From: Paulownia fortunei
Lineage: Eukaryota; Streptophyta; Magnoliopsida; Lamiales; Paulowniaceae
Reading direction: 5' to 3'
DNA length: 64,000 nucleotides
Assembly: GCA_019321725.1 (NCBI GenBank)
Contig: CM033124.1
Location: 14,012,001 to 14,076,000, forward strand
The notes under the pieces: generated by a model
What the model was told of the DNA's origin: nothing
The model's input: the letters and a program-made list of their open reading frames with translations, nothing else
The model's database searches: none
Shown: piece by piece, positions 12,899 through 24,800 of the stretch
Layout of the letters: the number at the start of each line of letters is the position of its first letter
How positions within the stretch are numbered: position 1 is the first letter of the stretch
Made by a program: the position numbers and the translations under genes

Positions 12899-14273
12899 TT
12901 GTTGGTGGTTTGCACTTTATTCTCCATATGTGAAGTTCTGAAGATGCCTGGAACTTAATGTTTGATGCTTTTACATAGGTTTATGCTTCTATTGATGCAT
13001 CTTGCAGGTTTTTCATTGTGTGCTAGATTTTGTTTGAAGACCATATGTTCTGCCCTCAAGCACTTAATTCCTGGGATCAGACATCCCGGGCTTAAAATTC
13101 TGTTACGGACTTGTGGATGTTGATGATGTTGGTGTTTCCGCAGCTTGTTATATGCTAGGTCGTTATCCTGTTTAAATTTTTGGTTGGGTAATTTATAGTC
13201 TAATATTCATTTGTATCTGAGGACTTAAATACTTTGAAATACAAATAATTAGGAATGCAGTAGTTCAGCTAAAATTGTTCTTATTCACTCTCTCGCGAAT
13301 ATGCGAATTCTATCTATAGTAGGTGTGACTGAAAGATAGACTGCAGTGGGAAACACTCCTTCGATTACTAGCAATTTTTGTGCTAAATAAACTAACATAA
13401 TTTAAAAATAACGCTTGCTATTTAGAATAGTTTGGCTGAGGTTGAAAGAGTTTATAAATTAAACCACCATCTTGGAATTACATTGCTTGTATGCTGATAT
13501 AATATACTCTGAAAAAAAGTTTTAAATAGGTTTTTTGTTTGAAATGAGTTATACATTTATTTGAATTTATAAAATCATAATACTAATTTCTTGTGGAGAA
13601 TATATTTTTCTCTTTGAATTCAATCAAGCTTTATAAGCACCTCTTTACATTTAAGTTTTTGAAAATCAAGCTTAGATCGATCACCCCCTTTGCCGGTTTT
13701 CTTCTGCATTTTCAACAGAAAACAAAGAAACACATTTAATAAGCCTCAACTCATGAGTCTATTGTACTTCTATCTAGTTATTCACGTGTCACACAATATC
13801 CAGCAAAGTTTAAGTAGACCAAAGTTACGGTAATTGATTAGTTCTAATCGAGAATGATTCTCCAAGTCACCGGATAATTATAGAACTTTCTTTGTATGTG
13901 CAAAAGCCTAATTGAACTTTGTTAATTTCACTAATGCAACTTTCTATCTGCATAACGACGAAAAAAATAAACTTGAGCTTCTCGCCTTTTTTGGGTTCCC
14001 CACTTTTGCATTTAGCAAAATTTTCAAGTTAGCAATCTCCAGCATGGATATCAGGCAGGTGTGTGTAAATTTCAACTCTTAAGGCTTATAGAATTACAAG
14101 AAGCAAAACATAACTTATTTCTGGTACTTCATAAAGCATGGTTGAATGATGATGATAATAGCAGAAAAGGGTAAATGATGACGATACTCTGCGGTAAAAA
14201 TGTTCCATGTTAACAAAAACCATTTAAATTGGAGGAAAAAAAAAAAACAGGGGGGAAGTTTTATGCTTACATT
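12899..14273. other. U2AF65 3' UTR and spacer between convergent genes
   Basis: About 350 bases after the U2AF65 stop read as 3' UTR, with TGTTTAAATTTTTGG and GT-rich runs near 13,150-13,210. The remainder is AT-rich sequence separating the convergent U2AF65 (+) and RAR1 (-) genes. No coding potential or repeat unit is evident. Confidence 0.45.
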
Positions 14274-14409
14274 ATTACACAGGATAAGCTTTGCGCCATC
14301 CCTTTGCGCATGGGGGTATACTCATGAATTCATCAAATTTTATTACACAGGATAAGCTTTGCGCCATCCCTTTGCGCATGGGGGTATACTCATGAATTCA
14401 TCAAATTTT
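14274..14409 (-). repeat. Two extra tandem copies of the RAR1 C-terminal coding end
   Basis: Two identical 68-base units (14274-14341 and 14342-14409) lie directly downstream, in RAR1 sense, of the true end of the RAR1 coding region. The matching segment of the real last exon is 14410-14477, which differs from the units at seven positions by my count. Each unit still reads FDEFMSIPPCAKGW, then RKAYPV and a stop, on the minus strand. Relative to the working exon, the last zinc-ligand His of the CHORD (GWH) is Arg (GWR). The units follow the stop, their 68-base period breaks frame, and no splice acceptor precedes them. They are therefore 3'-UTR relics of a partial-exon duplication unless alternative splicing exists. 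Confidence 0.9.
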
Positions 14410-14410
14410 A

Positions 14411-17405
14411 TTACACAGGATCAGCATTGTGCCATCCCGTTTCGCATGGGGGAATATTCATGAATTCATCAAATTCTTTAACATGAATGTCACAGCATTT
14501 CCACTGCAACATTAACAAGCAAGAAAAAACCATTAGTGTAGAGCCAAGAAAAGAAATAAAAAATCATGGCTGAAAAAATAGATTGGGGGAGGGAGTTGGC
14601 GAGGTGGGGAGAAAACAGGGAGCATTTATATTTTTACCCCTCTCATCCTGTCATGAAAAATAGCTGGGCCAGGATGGTAACTGCATGCTGTATCATGATT
14701 ATCCTTCTCTTTAAAAGTTTTACCGCATCCCTTATTTCTACAAATTTGAGGTTGGTTTATATCAACTATCTTCTTCGCTTGAGGTGGTTGGGCTGCTTGC
14801 AAATCTGGCTTGCTTTCATTGGGTGCACCTACTGCAGCATTGGATGCTTTTGGATTCAATTCTCTGGCTTGTGAACCTGGAAAGGATAAAAAGGGTGGGC
14901 AAGTTATCAAGCGCATAGGTTAAAACACCAGTAAAAAACACTTGAATAATAGGGCTTCAAAGGACTGAGTTCAGAACTAGATATGCATTTTAAAATCCTT
15001 TGTTTAAGCAAAACTTGCCTATCTTTTTTAGTGATATCAGGTGAGTAAATTTTCCCGCATATAGTTAGGCCCTCACAACTAAAAGAAGACACAACAGTAC
15101 AGAAGAAAAATATACCATGTTCAGAGCAGAAAAATCCTTGGCGGCACCTAGGACAAGTATCTTTTGACGACGAATTGGTTGTGGGAGTTGGGGCAGAAAT
15201 TGGTAGCTTTGGAGCTGCAACTGCCTTTGCAAGCATGGGTTTTTCAGTTGTGTGTTTTCCTGTCTTGCAACTAAAGATATCAATAATAATCAGCTTATAT
15301 TGTCAAATAATAGAAAATTCACAAACCAAAGCCAGTTACAAATTTTATTCATGCGAAGAAGAATGGAACTTAATGATCAAACTACATAGAAACAGTGAGA
15401 AAAACACTCATAGTTACAATCTTTAATCAAGCACTGATTTTTCAGTTGTGTATTTTTATGTCATGCAACTTCAGATATCAATTCATATCAGCTTTTACCA
15501 ATAAAAAATAGATAAATCACAAACCAAAGCAATTAACTGTTCACACACAAAATGTGCAACTTAAAAATTAAGCTACACAAAGACACTTGAATAAATATGT
15601 GATGTCTCATTTAGTGTCAGTCTCTACCATAATTTGTAGTGGTAAGCTCAATAACACTAGCCATAAAAATTCACTTCAAACTACAATTGCAGAAATTTCT
15701 ATTTCTATGTTCCCAGAAAACATCTTTAGAAAACCAAAAGCTATGCATCAATATAGTACGGCAGCCAGAGAAACAGTATCATGTGCGTAGTCACAGTTTG
15801 AGGCCAATAAAACATTGGCATAATCTCCAATATTCTGCTAAATGTTAAACCAAAATATTCTAGCAACAGTATTGAATGGAATACAAAAGTTGGGAAAAAA
15901 GGCTACATACCCAGGAATTTCCAAAAATAAACTGAAATCATGACTCCTTTTCTTGCAACAGCTCCATTCCTTCATCCCATCATGAAATATTGGCTGGAAA
16001 AGGAACAATTCTGGCATTAGTTTTAGGACAAGATGAGTTGGTTGGCATGATGGGTACATCATCAATGAGGCCAAAATGAAAAAGGGTATGAAACTTACAC
16101 CCTGAGGAAAGGGATGCAGCAGCAGGTGATATACGCCATCCATCAGAAGACAAGATCAATTAGTGAATATAAGGAAGACGAAAAGTAGTAACAAATGGGA
16201 TGAAACAGCAGGTCCATGTAAGAGCCAACTAAAAACAGAGTCTGGATGGGCCATGCCAACACAATTATAATCAGATGAACATCAGACCATATGATGTTTC
16301 TTATGTTATCAGTCATGAAAAATTTATGGTGCACGCATGAACTAATTAAGATGGAACCTGATATGCATGCTACAGTATCTCGGTCTTTGTGTTCCAGTAG
16401 AAATTAAGAAATCAGGCATCAGGGAAGTCAACTTCTAAGAGATAAACTGAAAATGTGGGAAAATGGAATTTGGCAAACTTTCACCGTGTCCAAATACCAA
16501 AAAACGTTACACCACTGGCCCCACATGGACACACCCCTCCTTGTGAACATCCCCCCTCCACCCAAGGGAAAAAGATCACCCACACCCACACCCACACCCC
16601 CAATAGAAAAGAACATATACTAAAAGAGGAGTTGCTCACTCACTAAAATCCATAAATCCATAATGGGTATAAACTTTACAAGTTGTAGCAGTGACACTTG
16701 TCAAGTAAAATCGATTGGATGGCACCAACGAAATCGAGTGCTAACTCCTATCTTGATGTGTTTGTAGGATCAATAGAGAGTCAAACTCTTATCCTAAGGC
16801 CTACAATTAGACAAAGATTGATGAATTAAAACCAATTGGTTACTAGAAAGAATATTAGATATAGTTGCAGCCAATCCCGGTGGTAAAACCGCTAGAAATG
16901 CGAGATCAAACAAATGTAAATAAATTAGCTGCAGAAAACATATAGAGAGAGATTCAGGCAGCATAAAAAAACTATTCATAGCCTAAGTGCCAGCCCTAGA
17001 TCCATCCCCAATCCCCATTCTCTGTCCTCAACCCAGTTTCTCCTTCAAATCCTCATATGCTGCTGCATAATGGAGTATTGCTTAATGGCTTCAGACTCCA
17101 ATCCGACTACTTCCAATGTACTCAAACAAGTAAAAAGAGCAGAACGCAACCTATATCTCACAAAACCCCCTCAAAAGAGAATAGCTCAAATTGCCCATGC
17201 CCAACACCTCTCCCCGGAGAATTGATCTTTCAACCGATAAACTAAACTACGTCGACAGCGAATTAAAATAAAAAACTATAATAGCAAAGCAAGAGAGAGA
17301 GAGAGATGTACGTACGGCATCGTGATAAGTACAGGAACCATCGGGATTATCGTCTTCGGAGAACATTGCCTCGCATCCGATTCTCTGGCATCGAACGTTC
17401 GCCAT
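14411..17405 (-). CDS. RAR1: RAR1, CHORD-containing HSP90/SGT1 co-chaperone in plant immunity
   Basis: RAR1 binds HSP90 and SGT1 in the cytosol and nucleus and stabilises NLR immune receptors. The five minus-strand exons are 17405-17316, 15993-15911, 15270-15116, 14876-14638 and 14503-14411, giving 219 residues (family about 220-230). CHORD-I spans residues about 6-70 (CQRIGCEAMFSEDDNP, FHDGMKEWSCCKKRSHDF, GCKTGKH). A plant-type CCCH-like spacer follows (CPRCRQGFFCSEH). CHORD-II runs from about 155 to the end (CRNKGCGKTFKEKDNH, GPAIFHDRMRGWKCCD, IPPCETGWH). All CHORD Cys/His ligands are visible. The start is the only ATG before the first CHORD cysteine. Intron 1 is 1,322 bases. Two oddities: CHORD-I has one residue fewer than usual between its HDA and FHDG segments at the exon 1/2 junction, and partial copies of the last exon lie downstream. 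Confidence 0.93.
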
Positions 17406-18872
17406 TGTCTGTATCTGTCAGTCTTCTGTTGCCTGTGTAGAGAGACACTTTGTATGTATTTATTTATATTGCTAGGCAAAATGGAAGTCTTGGGAAGTCT
17501 TCGGTTGATGTTTTTATTTTCAGAAGTAATATTTTTATTCTTTATTATTTTAAAATATCAAATATATTTGTTTTAATTATTTTTATTAAAAATAATTTTT
17601 ATTTTTTATAAAAAAATATTGTTTTAAATGTATTAACTCTACATAAAAGCATAACTAATTTAAATATATTTTTATTTTTTATAAAAAAATTTAAAAATAT
17701 TAAAAATATGAAAATAAATTTGAATATAAAAACAAACTAATACTTCATTGTTCACCCCTGATCAATTGAGCGGGCCGCCATAAAGTTTGTATTCTAGGCC
17801 CGAGCTTATGCCATAATTCGCAATCTAATTACGAGTGAGTTTGAGGCCTAACATTTATCCTAATATTAAAAGGTTTAACAACCTAAATTTACTTTTCTAC
17901 TATTGAAATGGATGTTTGAGTTTGTCAACTTAAACTATAATTATTTTTGTCTATTACGATTTATAGAGGCTTCGTAATTCAAACTATAATTATTTATAGA
18001 TTATCCACAAAAAATAATCTACATTTTGAAAAGGTAAAATTTAGAATTTTTGGTTAACAGAAATTTGATGTAATCAAATCTTTCAAAATTATTTTTCATG
18101 AAAACCAGTTGTTGTAATATTCACTTATACCACAACGCATTCTTAAAAAATTAATTTTCCAAAATTAGGCCAAACTCACCAAAAGTATATTGGGTTAAAA
18201 TCCATTCCAAAAAGAAAAAAGAATTGATAATTTATAAAAACCGCATCCTTGCCTCAATATATAGCAAGAAAGAAAGTTGTTCCCGTATCATTCTATATAT
18301 TTGTTGTCAATCAATAAGAAATAACCTTTTGAGTAAAAATTCATTCTAAAAGACGTTTACAATATGGCCATTTCCATTTTTGCAAAAAAATAAAATAAAA
18401 TAAATCAAAAGTAACTAAGAAAAACCATTTTGAGTATTTCAATTTAAATAATTCAATTAGAAACATATTGGAAAGCTAAGGCAGTATGAGTGCAGAAAAT
18501 CATTTAAAAGTGAATTAAGTTTGATCCAAGGCTGTTAAATATATTGATCCCTCTGCATTAGGGGTCCACAATAGCAAAAGATTATCGAAAACTCTATGGA
18601 TATCTAATTACAATGCGCTTTAAGCATGTGAATATTTACAAATCCCTGCAATATAAGGCTATCTATGTACAGAAAAATAATCTAAGTTAGGTCCCTCACA
18701 GACACCTGCGCCGCCTAATGTATGTATGAAGCACCCATCTTGCTGCTTCTTTCAGGACGAAAAATGTGCGATTCATTTTGACACCTTTAATATTTGTACT
18801 TCTACATTCATCTTGTTACGCGCAAAATAATGAAATCGTAATTGCAAACTTACTGAGAGTCTGTCATCAGCT
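17406..18872. other. RAR1 promoter side and KEA 3' flank
   Basis: The first 100 bases upstream of the RAR1 ATG are GC-richer and probably hold its leader. After about 17,500 the sequence is very AT-rich. The part just below 18,873 should be the KEA 3' UTR; a GTAAGT-type donor (ctca|gtaagt on the minus strand, about 18,850) suggests a 3'-UTR intron. No other gene is visible. Confidence 0.4.
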
Positions 18873-21800
18873 TCAAATCATAGAGACTTTCTCCTGCAGA
18901 AAGTGAAAAAACATAAATAAGGAACATGATAACACAGACCTTATTTCTTGTAATACCAGTGTGTATATGCCAGAGTTAAGACATCCTTTAAACGAAAACA
19001 AGCAGAAACAGCGAAACAGATATAACTGGATTGCTCTGTGTCAAATAAGAAATGAATAACATAGATTTTAGTTGTTTAGGCACTTCCTGGTGCTTCCATT
19101 TTCAGTCCACGGAAAAAGAGAAAAAGCTTTCAGCATTTTAACGTTCAGCACAACAATTGAGAACTAAGAAATCTATGTTAATATAACTCTTAAAGCATCC
19201 AGTTGAAAACAAGTCCATCACAGTAGAAATATTATCTACGAGCACAAGTGTGAGATAATTGTGAAATACAGAGCCTATGGGTGTGATAATTGACTTTTCA
19301 TTTCAGAAAAATTTATTTTAGAGAGAATAGTGAGAATTTTTTGAGAAAGAAGAATGCGCTTTGAGATTGTGTTTGGATGTGAGGTGAGAGTATAATGATT
19401 ATAGTTGGGATATGGATATTTTTTTTAAAACAATGTATAGATGAGAGATAAAAAGTACAATGATGACAGTTAATATGATATGTTTTTTTTTATGAAAAGA
19501 TGTTTGGATGTGAAAATATTTTTTTAAAGTGGAAAAATATATTTTGAATTTTTTTTTAAACTCACAACCAAACAATATTTTAGAAAAAAAAATTCATAGA
19601 TGAAATTCTCCCGAAAAAATTTTAAAAGCAAGGCTGTGCAGTGTGCGTCCGAAGAGCAGAAGTTGCTCTACATAAGGACTGCTTCAATCCCTTAATGCTA
19701 AAATGCTTTAAAGCCAGCCAATGCTGCAGAAAAATCTACGTGTCTAGGTTGTAAGTCATTTCCGGTACTGTTTCATACATTGTCATGTTCATGTGAGTGC
19801 GAGTGTGCACACATGAAGTAAGAGCGTGTGTTTGTGCGATATGGCAGATAGAATATCACCTCATTAATAGTCCCACCCTCTGAAGGAAACCAGCGCATAA
19901 GAACACCCAGGTGCATTAAAGCAGGTATTAATTTGAATAAGATGGGAGTTGTGACCTGGAGCATCATTTAGATTGATTATTAAGAAAAGGTAACCATGGG
20001 AATTCTTCCAGGGAGTTGGAACATAGGAGAGAAACTTACAAGGCTGAGAGCTGTGGTTCCAAGAAGAAGAAGATACATCTTCCCCTACAAAATTGTGATG
20101 AAATCTTTCCTCAGATAAAAATAAAGGAAACTTTCTTTCAAAAATACAATTCTCTACCAAAAGCACATAATTACAGCATGCATTTGACCAAAACATTAAC
20201 CATCTTTTACATATGCCACAATTTCCTTTTAACGAACAGCATTCAGATTTTTATAAGCCTCAAGAACAGGGCCAGAATTCGGTGGTTATGCATGCTGATT
20301 TTATCGGACAAATAAGAAGCAAACGCATCCAACATTGGACCAATGCAACCATTAGACTGAAGGAATCACTTACATGTAGGAATTAATATGATTATTAACG
20401 CAGTATTTCTGATAACCAATAAATACTATGCATCGCATTTTGAAAATGATATACAATTCATGTTGACGAGTATTGATGTCACCAAAAACCATATTTTCTT
20501 TAGTTCTATTTACTAACTCTTCAACCTCTTCCTGACAAAAAAAGATCAAATTCACCACTCTGCATGTTTGATTTGGTTACTTTCTTAAGATTCTAATTCT
20601 GAAACTAGTGAAGAAGCTAGCTCATCGCGTATAATAGTTTGGAAGGCTATATTTCATTGATTTTGAACGCACTCTAACACAACCTTCATGAGGCTCAGGT
20701 AATTATTATGGTTATCCAATATGGGGGCCCAAAATTAAGGAGCCAGGAAAATTTTCTGACAACTCAACTGTCTGAGAATCAAATTGCTACTAAAATTTAA
20801 TGAAAAAATTTTGATTCCTTGTAAAAAACCGAATCAAACATAAGTTAGATAATTCAACAAGTGCAGAACATGAAGAACAAGTGCAACTTATGACTTAACT
20901 ATGCCAAATTTAAAGGAATTTCAAGCATTAGATAGTGAAAGCGCAAAATGTAATGCAAGCAACGCTCACAAACAATTTAAGAATGCCAAGATTAAAATGG
21001 AGACATACACTGAAACATGCTCGGTGAATGCTGACAAGAATGTTTATATAATATTTGCAGAAAATATATCCGTCTGAATATAGAGGGAAATCACCTCAAC
21101 AAGATGTAAATTTGAAGCACGGCCTAAGAGAACAACTGCAAATTCTCCAATTTGTGCCAGCAACACTCCAACCTGTGAAGTACATGAACCCTCATAAATA
21201 GTAGATTCACACATTTATTAAGAAAAAGAAAAATTGAAAAAAGCTAAACTTACAATAAATGACGTCCTAAGACTATAGCCAAAGGCTTTTGTAATCACAG
21301 CAGCAACTGTTGTCTTAACAGCCACCACCAGTATAACAGAGGCAAGCAATATATCCACATGTGTCCAAAGGAAATGTACATGTATGAGCATTCCAATACT
21401 AGAAAGGAAGAGAGCAGCAAAGAAGTTTCGAATTGGTTCCACCTACAAAAGACAATGTCCTTAATAATAATCTAATGACCCCCTGAGATAATTATGGAAA
21501 ACCTCAGAACATTGAAAGTACAGTCTTCATAGTGAGCTGAAACTGTTAAGTGAAAATATCATGCCACACTCCTGTAAAATTTGCAATTGTTCATCACCAC
21601 AAAAAGAATAGCAAGGGATATTACAGCTGTTAAAATAAGCATTTATGCTATGGCTTGTGAGCTTGGTTCAATGTTTCAGAACATAGTCTGTCAGAGTTCA
21701 GGTAAAAGTTAACAACTTAGAAATGTTGTGACTGATGCAATTAATTTAGCTGTCATAACTTGTTATCATCAGTATGGGATCCATCCAAAAATCACTAGTG

Positions 21801-24800
21801 CACCGGTCCACCACAAGGGAAAATAAAAGAGGCATTAGTTTGATTACATCAAACCAGCAGTCAAATGTGAGCAATGCAAGCCTTTTATTTATGTGCACAA
21901 ACTGGTCACTTTATTTTACAACAAAAGACTGTTAGCATGGCAGAAAAAGAATTCCCATGTGCCACCGTAGTCGGCGGTAGGGGAAGTCAACATTCTGATA
22001 ACTTCTGAAGAACAGAAATAGAATAGAAAAGTCTCTTCTGAGGACTCTAATTATGTCAAGACGGAAGCAAAAATCATCAAAAAATTATGTAGTTGTTGAA
22101 TACCTGATCTAAGGTATGCTGTGCAAATTCAGTGGAGGATATCATGACCCCAGCCACAAAGGAACCCAACTCAAGACTAAGGCCCAGTTTATCACTGCAC
22201 TGAAAAATGATAACACATAAGATATATTAAGAAACACAGGATTTTCCTGGCCATATTTATGCCCTAATATCTTAAAGAGTTACAATTCAGAGAAAGGAAG
22301 AAAGTATCCACTGCCCACATGTCATTTATTCAACGTGCTTGTTGATATTCTAAAATTCTGCATAGGACATGCTCAGTTCTATGAAAAGACTACCATATGT
22401 ATGCATGAAAGTATTTCTGTTGAACCCAGAATATATCCAAAACTTACTTTCCTTACAAGAACTGCCACAAAATTGTAACAGCCCAAATGATGAAGTCATC
22501 TAAGAATTCAACTAAGCTATGTTGCAGATTACACTGCATCCTCAGTCAGGGGTGCCAATTTCACCTTAGGAAACAGTACCAGACAATAAGCTTCACTCTT
22601 GCAGGTCTGCTGCAACCATCCATTGTCCAAAGAAATCAGCCTATAATGACAGAAAGATAACTCCACCCCCACATTGGCCCTTGATGCCTTCCTTAACAGA
22701 AACCTCAGCCTCCTTTGCACATACAGCACGGCACCCCCTATCCCATACTCATGAACAGATATCTTCAGGACTGTTTAACTGTCTTCTCCATCAACATGTT
22801 CTACTTCCAAACCGACTGCAAGTCTCAAACTAGGTTTGCAGAAGCAATTTCATGTCATCTACTAATATGCATTTTATAGACGGTCAAGTCTCAGTTTTGC
22901 TACCCAAAATACGCCATGCATCCACCAAACAAGCACTCATCAACCATGTGATGTATTAATTGTTCCTAAACCTGATCCACCAATACTATTATGGTCTTAT
23001 TCAACAATGCTTTTCTACATGAACACTATTATCGTCAACAAATTTTAGAGTAGATTTTCACCTTGGAGCCATAAAATGGTGCTACACAGCCATACCAGGT
23101 TGACCATATATTATGCAATAAATATTAAAAATGAGAAGCAAGACATGATTTACAAGCATTATGCTGTCCTTAGTCCTTACCCAAGCAGACATCAAGCAGA
23201 AGGCCACAGCAGCCAGCTGATAGAGTTCATTTGTCTAAAGATAACACAAACAAATTTCATGAGTAAGATAGGCCGTTCTAAAATTTAAAGACCCAAGCTA
23301 CATACAAGTTACAACACATAATGTTAAAAAAAAACACGTCCATGGAAAAGCTTGTAGATGGTTTTCTTTTCTTGCAGCCATCAGATCCAGAAACCAAACA
23401 ACTTTAACTTGCAATACCTCAATCAACAATTAGGAACCAGTTAATAACTTGCCCAACTTCACGTGATATATCTTCTCTTGTACAGTACCATAAAACATTA
23501 GATTATAATGAGTGATAACAAATATACAAAAAGAAATGTTAAGAGAGGACTTCATTAATCACAGACTTCAAAATTAAACACCAACTTAATTTCTCGACTT
23601 CACAGACCCCAAAACTAGACACTAACTTTATTTCTCGACTGCACAGACAGCCATCAAACTACGAGCATTAGTGGTTACTCTTGAATTTTTCTGCTGTATT
23701 TCAGGCATTACTTCTATTTGGGCTTGAGAAATTTCAAAAGATGTTTGTCAAAGGTATTTCATGCAGATAAGACTAGATCGTGTTTTTTTTTTTTTTCGAG
23801 AATAAGCAAATATACAAATAACTTATAACAGAATATCATATTGACTAACTTGGGATGATAATTGCATCATCAACTTCAAAAACCAAGGAACAAATAACCA
23901 AGTCAATATAGAAGCCGCCGCAAGATATATGGATAAAGTGATTAGCCTGAAACCAACAATAAAAAAAAGGTTAACAAGAAGGAAATAATACGAAATGCTA
24001 ATAATAACTGCATTATGCTGGACTCACAATTTTCCCATGGAGACCATCCCCTGCAAGATGCCACTGTTACCTCCAAGAACAGGGAGCAAAGCAAATAACA
24101 AGCCCACAGCACAATCCTGGAAGATTATTCAAATAGAGAAGAATGATATCCACCTCATGTACTAAAGAGAGAATCAGCTGAATCGATTTAGCCAACAAAT
24201 TAACAAAAAGTTCAAACATACTTGAAAAATAAGTGTCCCTATTGTCACTTGACCGTCAACGGCATTTTTTCTATTCTGCTCTACCAGAAACTTCACCACC
24301 TGTGAGGAATTTGACCGAAATTTAGTATTAACATATGGACAGTTCATGGCAACCTCTGAAGGCAGTCGAGAGAAGCAGGTAATGGTTGAAATGACTACAT
24401 TCTTTGTTTCACTATCTGATGATTTATTAATAAATACATTTTAGAAGAGATAAAAATATAGATATCTACCACTGCAGTTGATGACATTGACATAAAACAA
24501 CCAACAAATACACCCTCTGACAACTTTGCTCCACAAAACTGCAGCAATCCTATCATGAAATCAGCATAAAATGCCACTGACAAGTGTCCAAACAAAAGAC
24601 AAGCAACGGGACATCAGAACTATACCACTGCAGTTATGCCAGACAAAAACATAAAGATGATTATCTGAAGCAGTCCACCAAGAACAGCAACAGGACCCAC
24701 AAGTTTAAGCTGCATCAGTTACATATTTTTGGTCATCCTAGAGTTATAAGGAAGGTATAGAAGGATGTAGCTGTCAATATTGGCAGAAGCAAGACAATGG

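Noticed and set aside
14626..14916. Treating the RAR1 CHORD-II region as an independent small gene
   Set aside because: Splice junctions on both sides connect it in phase to the other RAR1 exons, and it lacks the rest of the CHORD.
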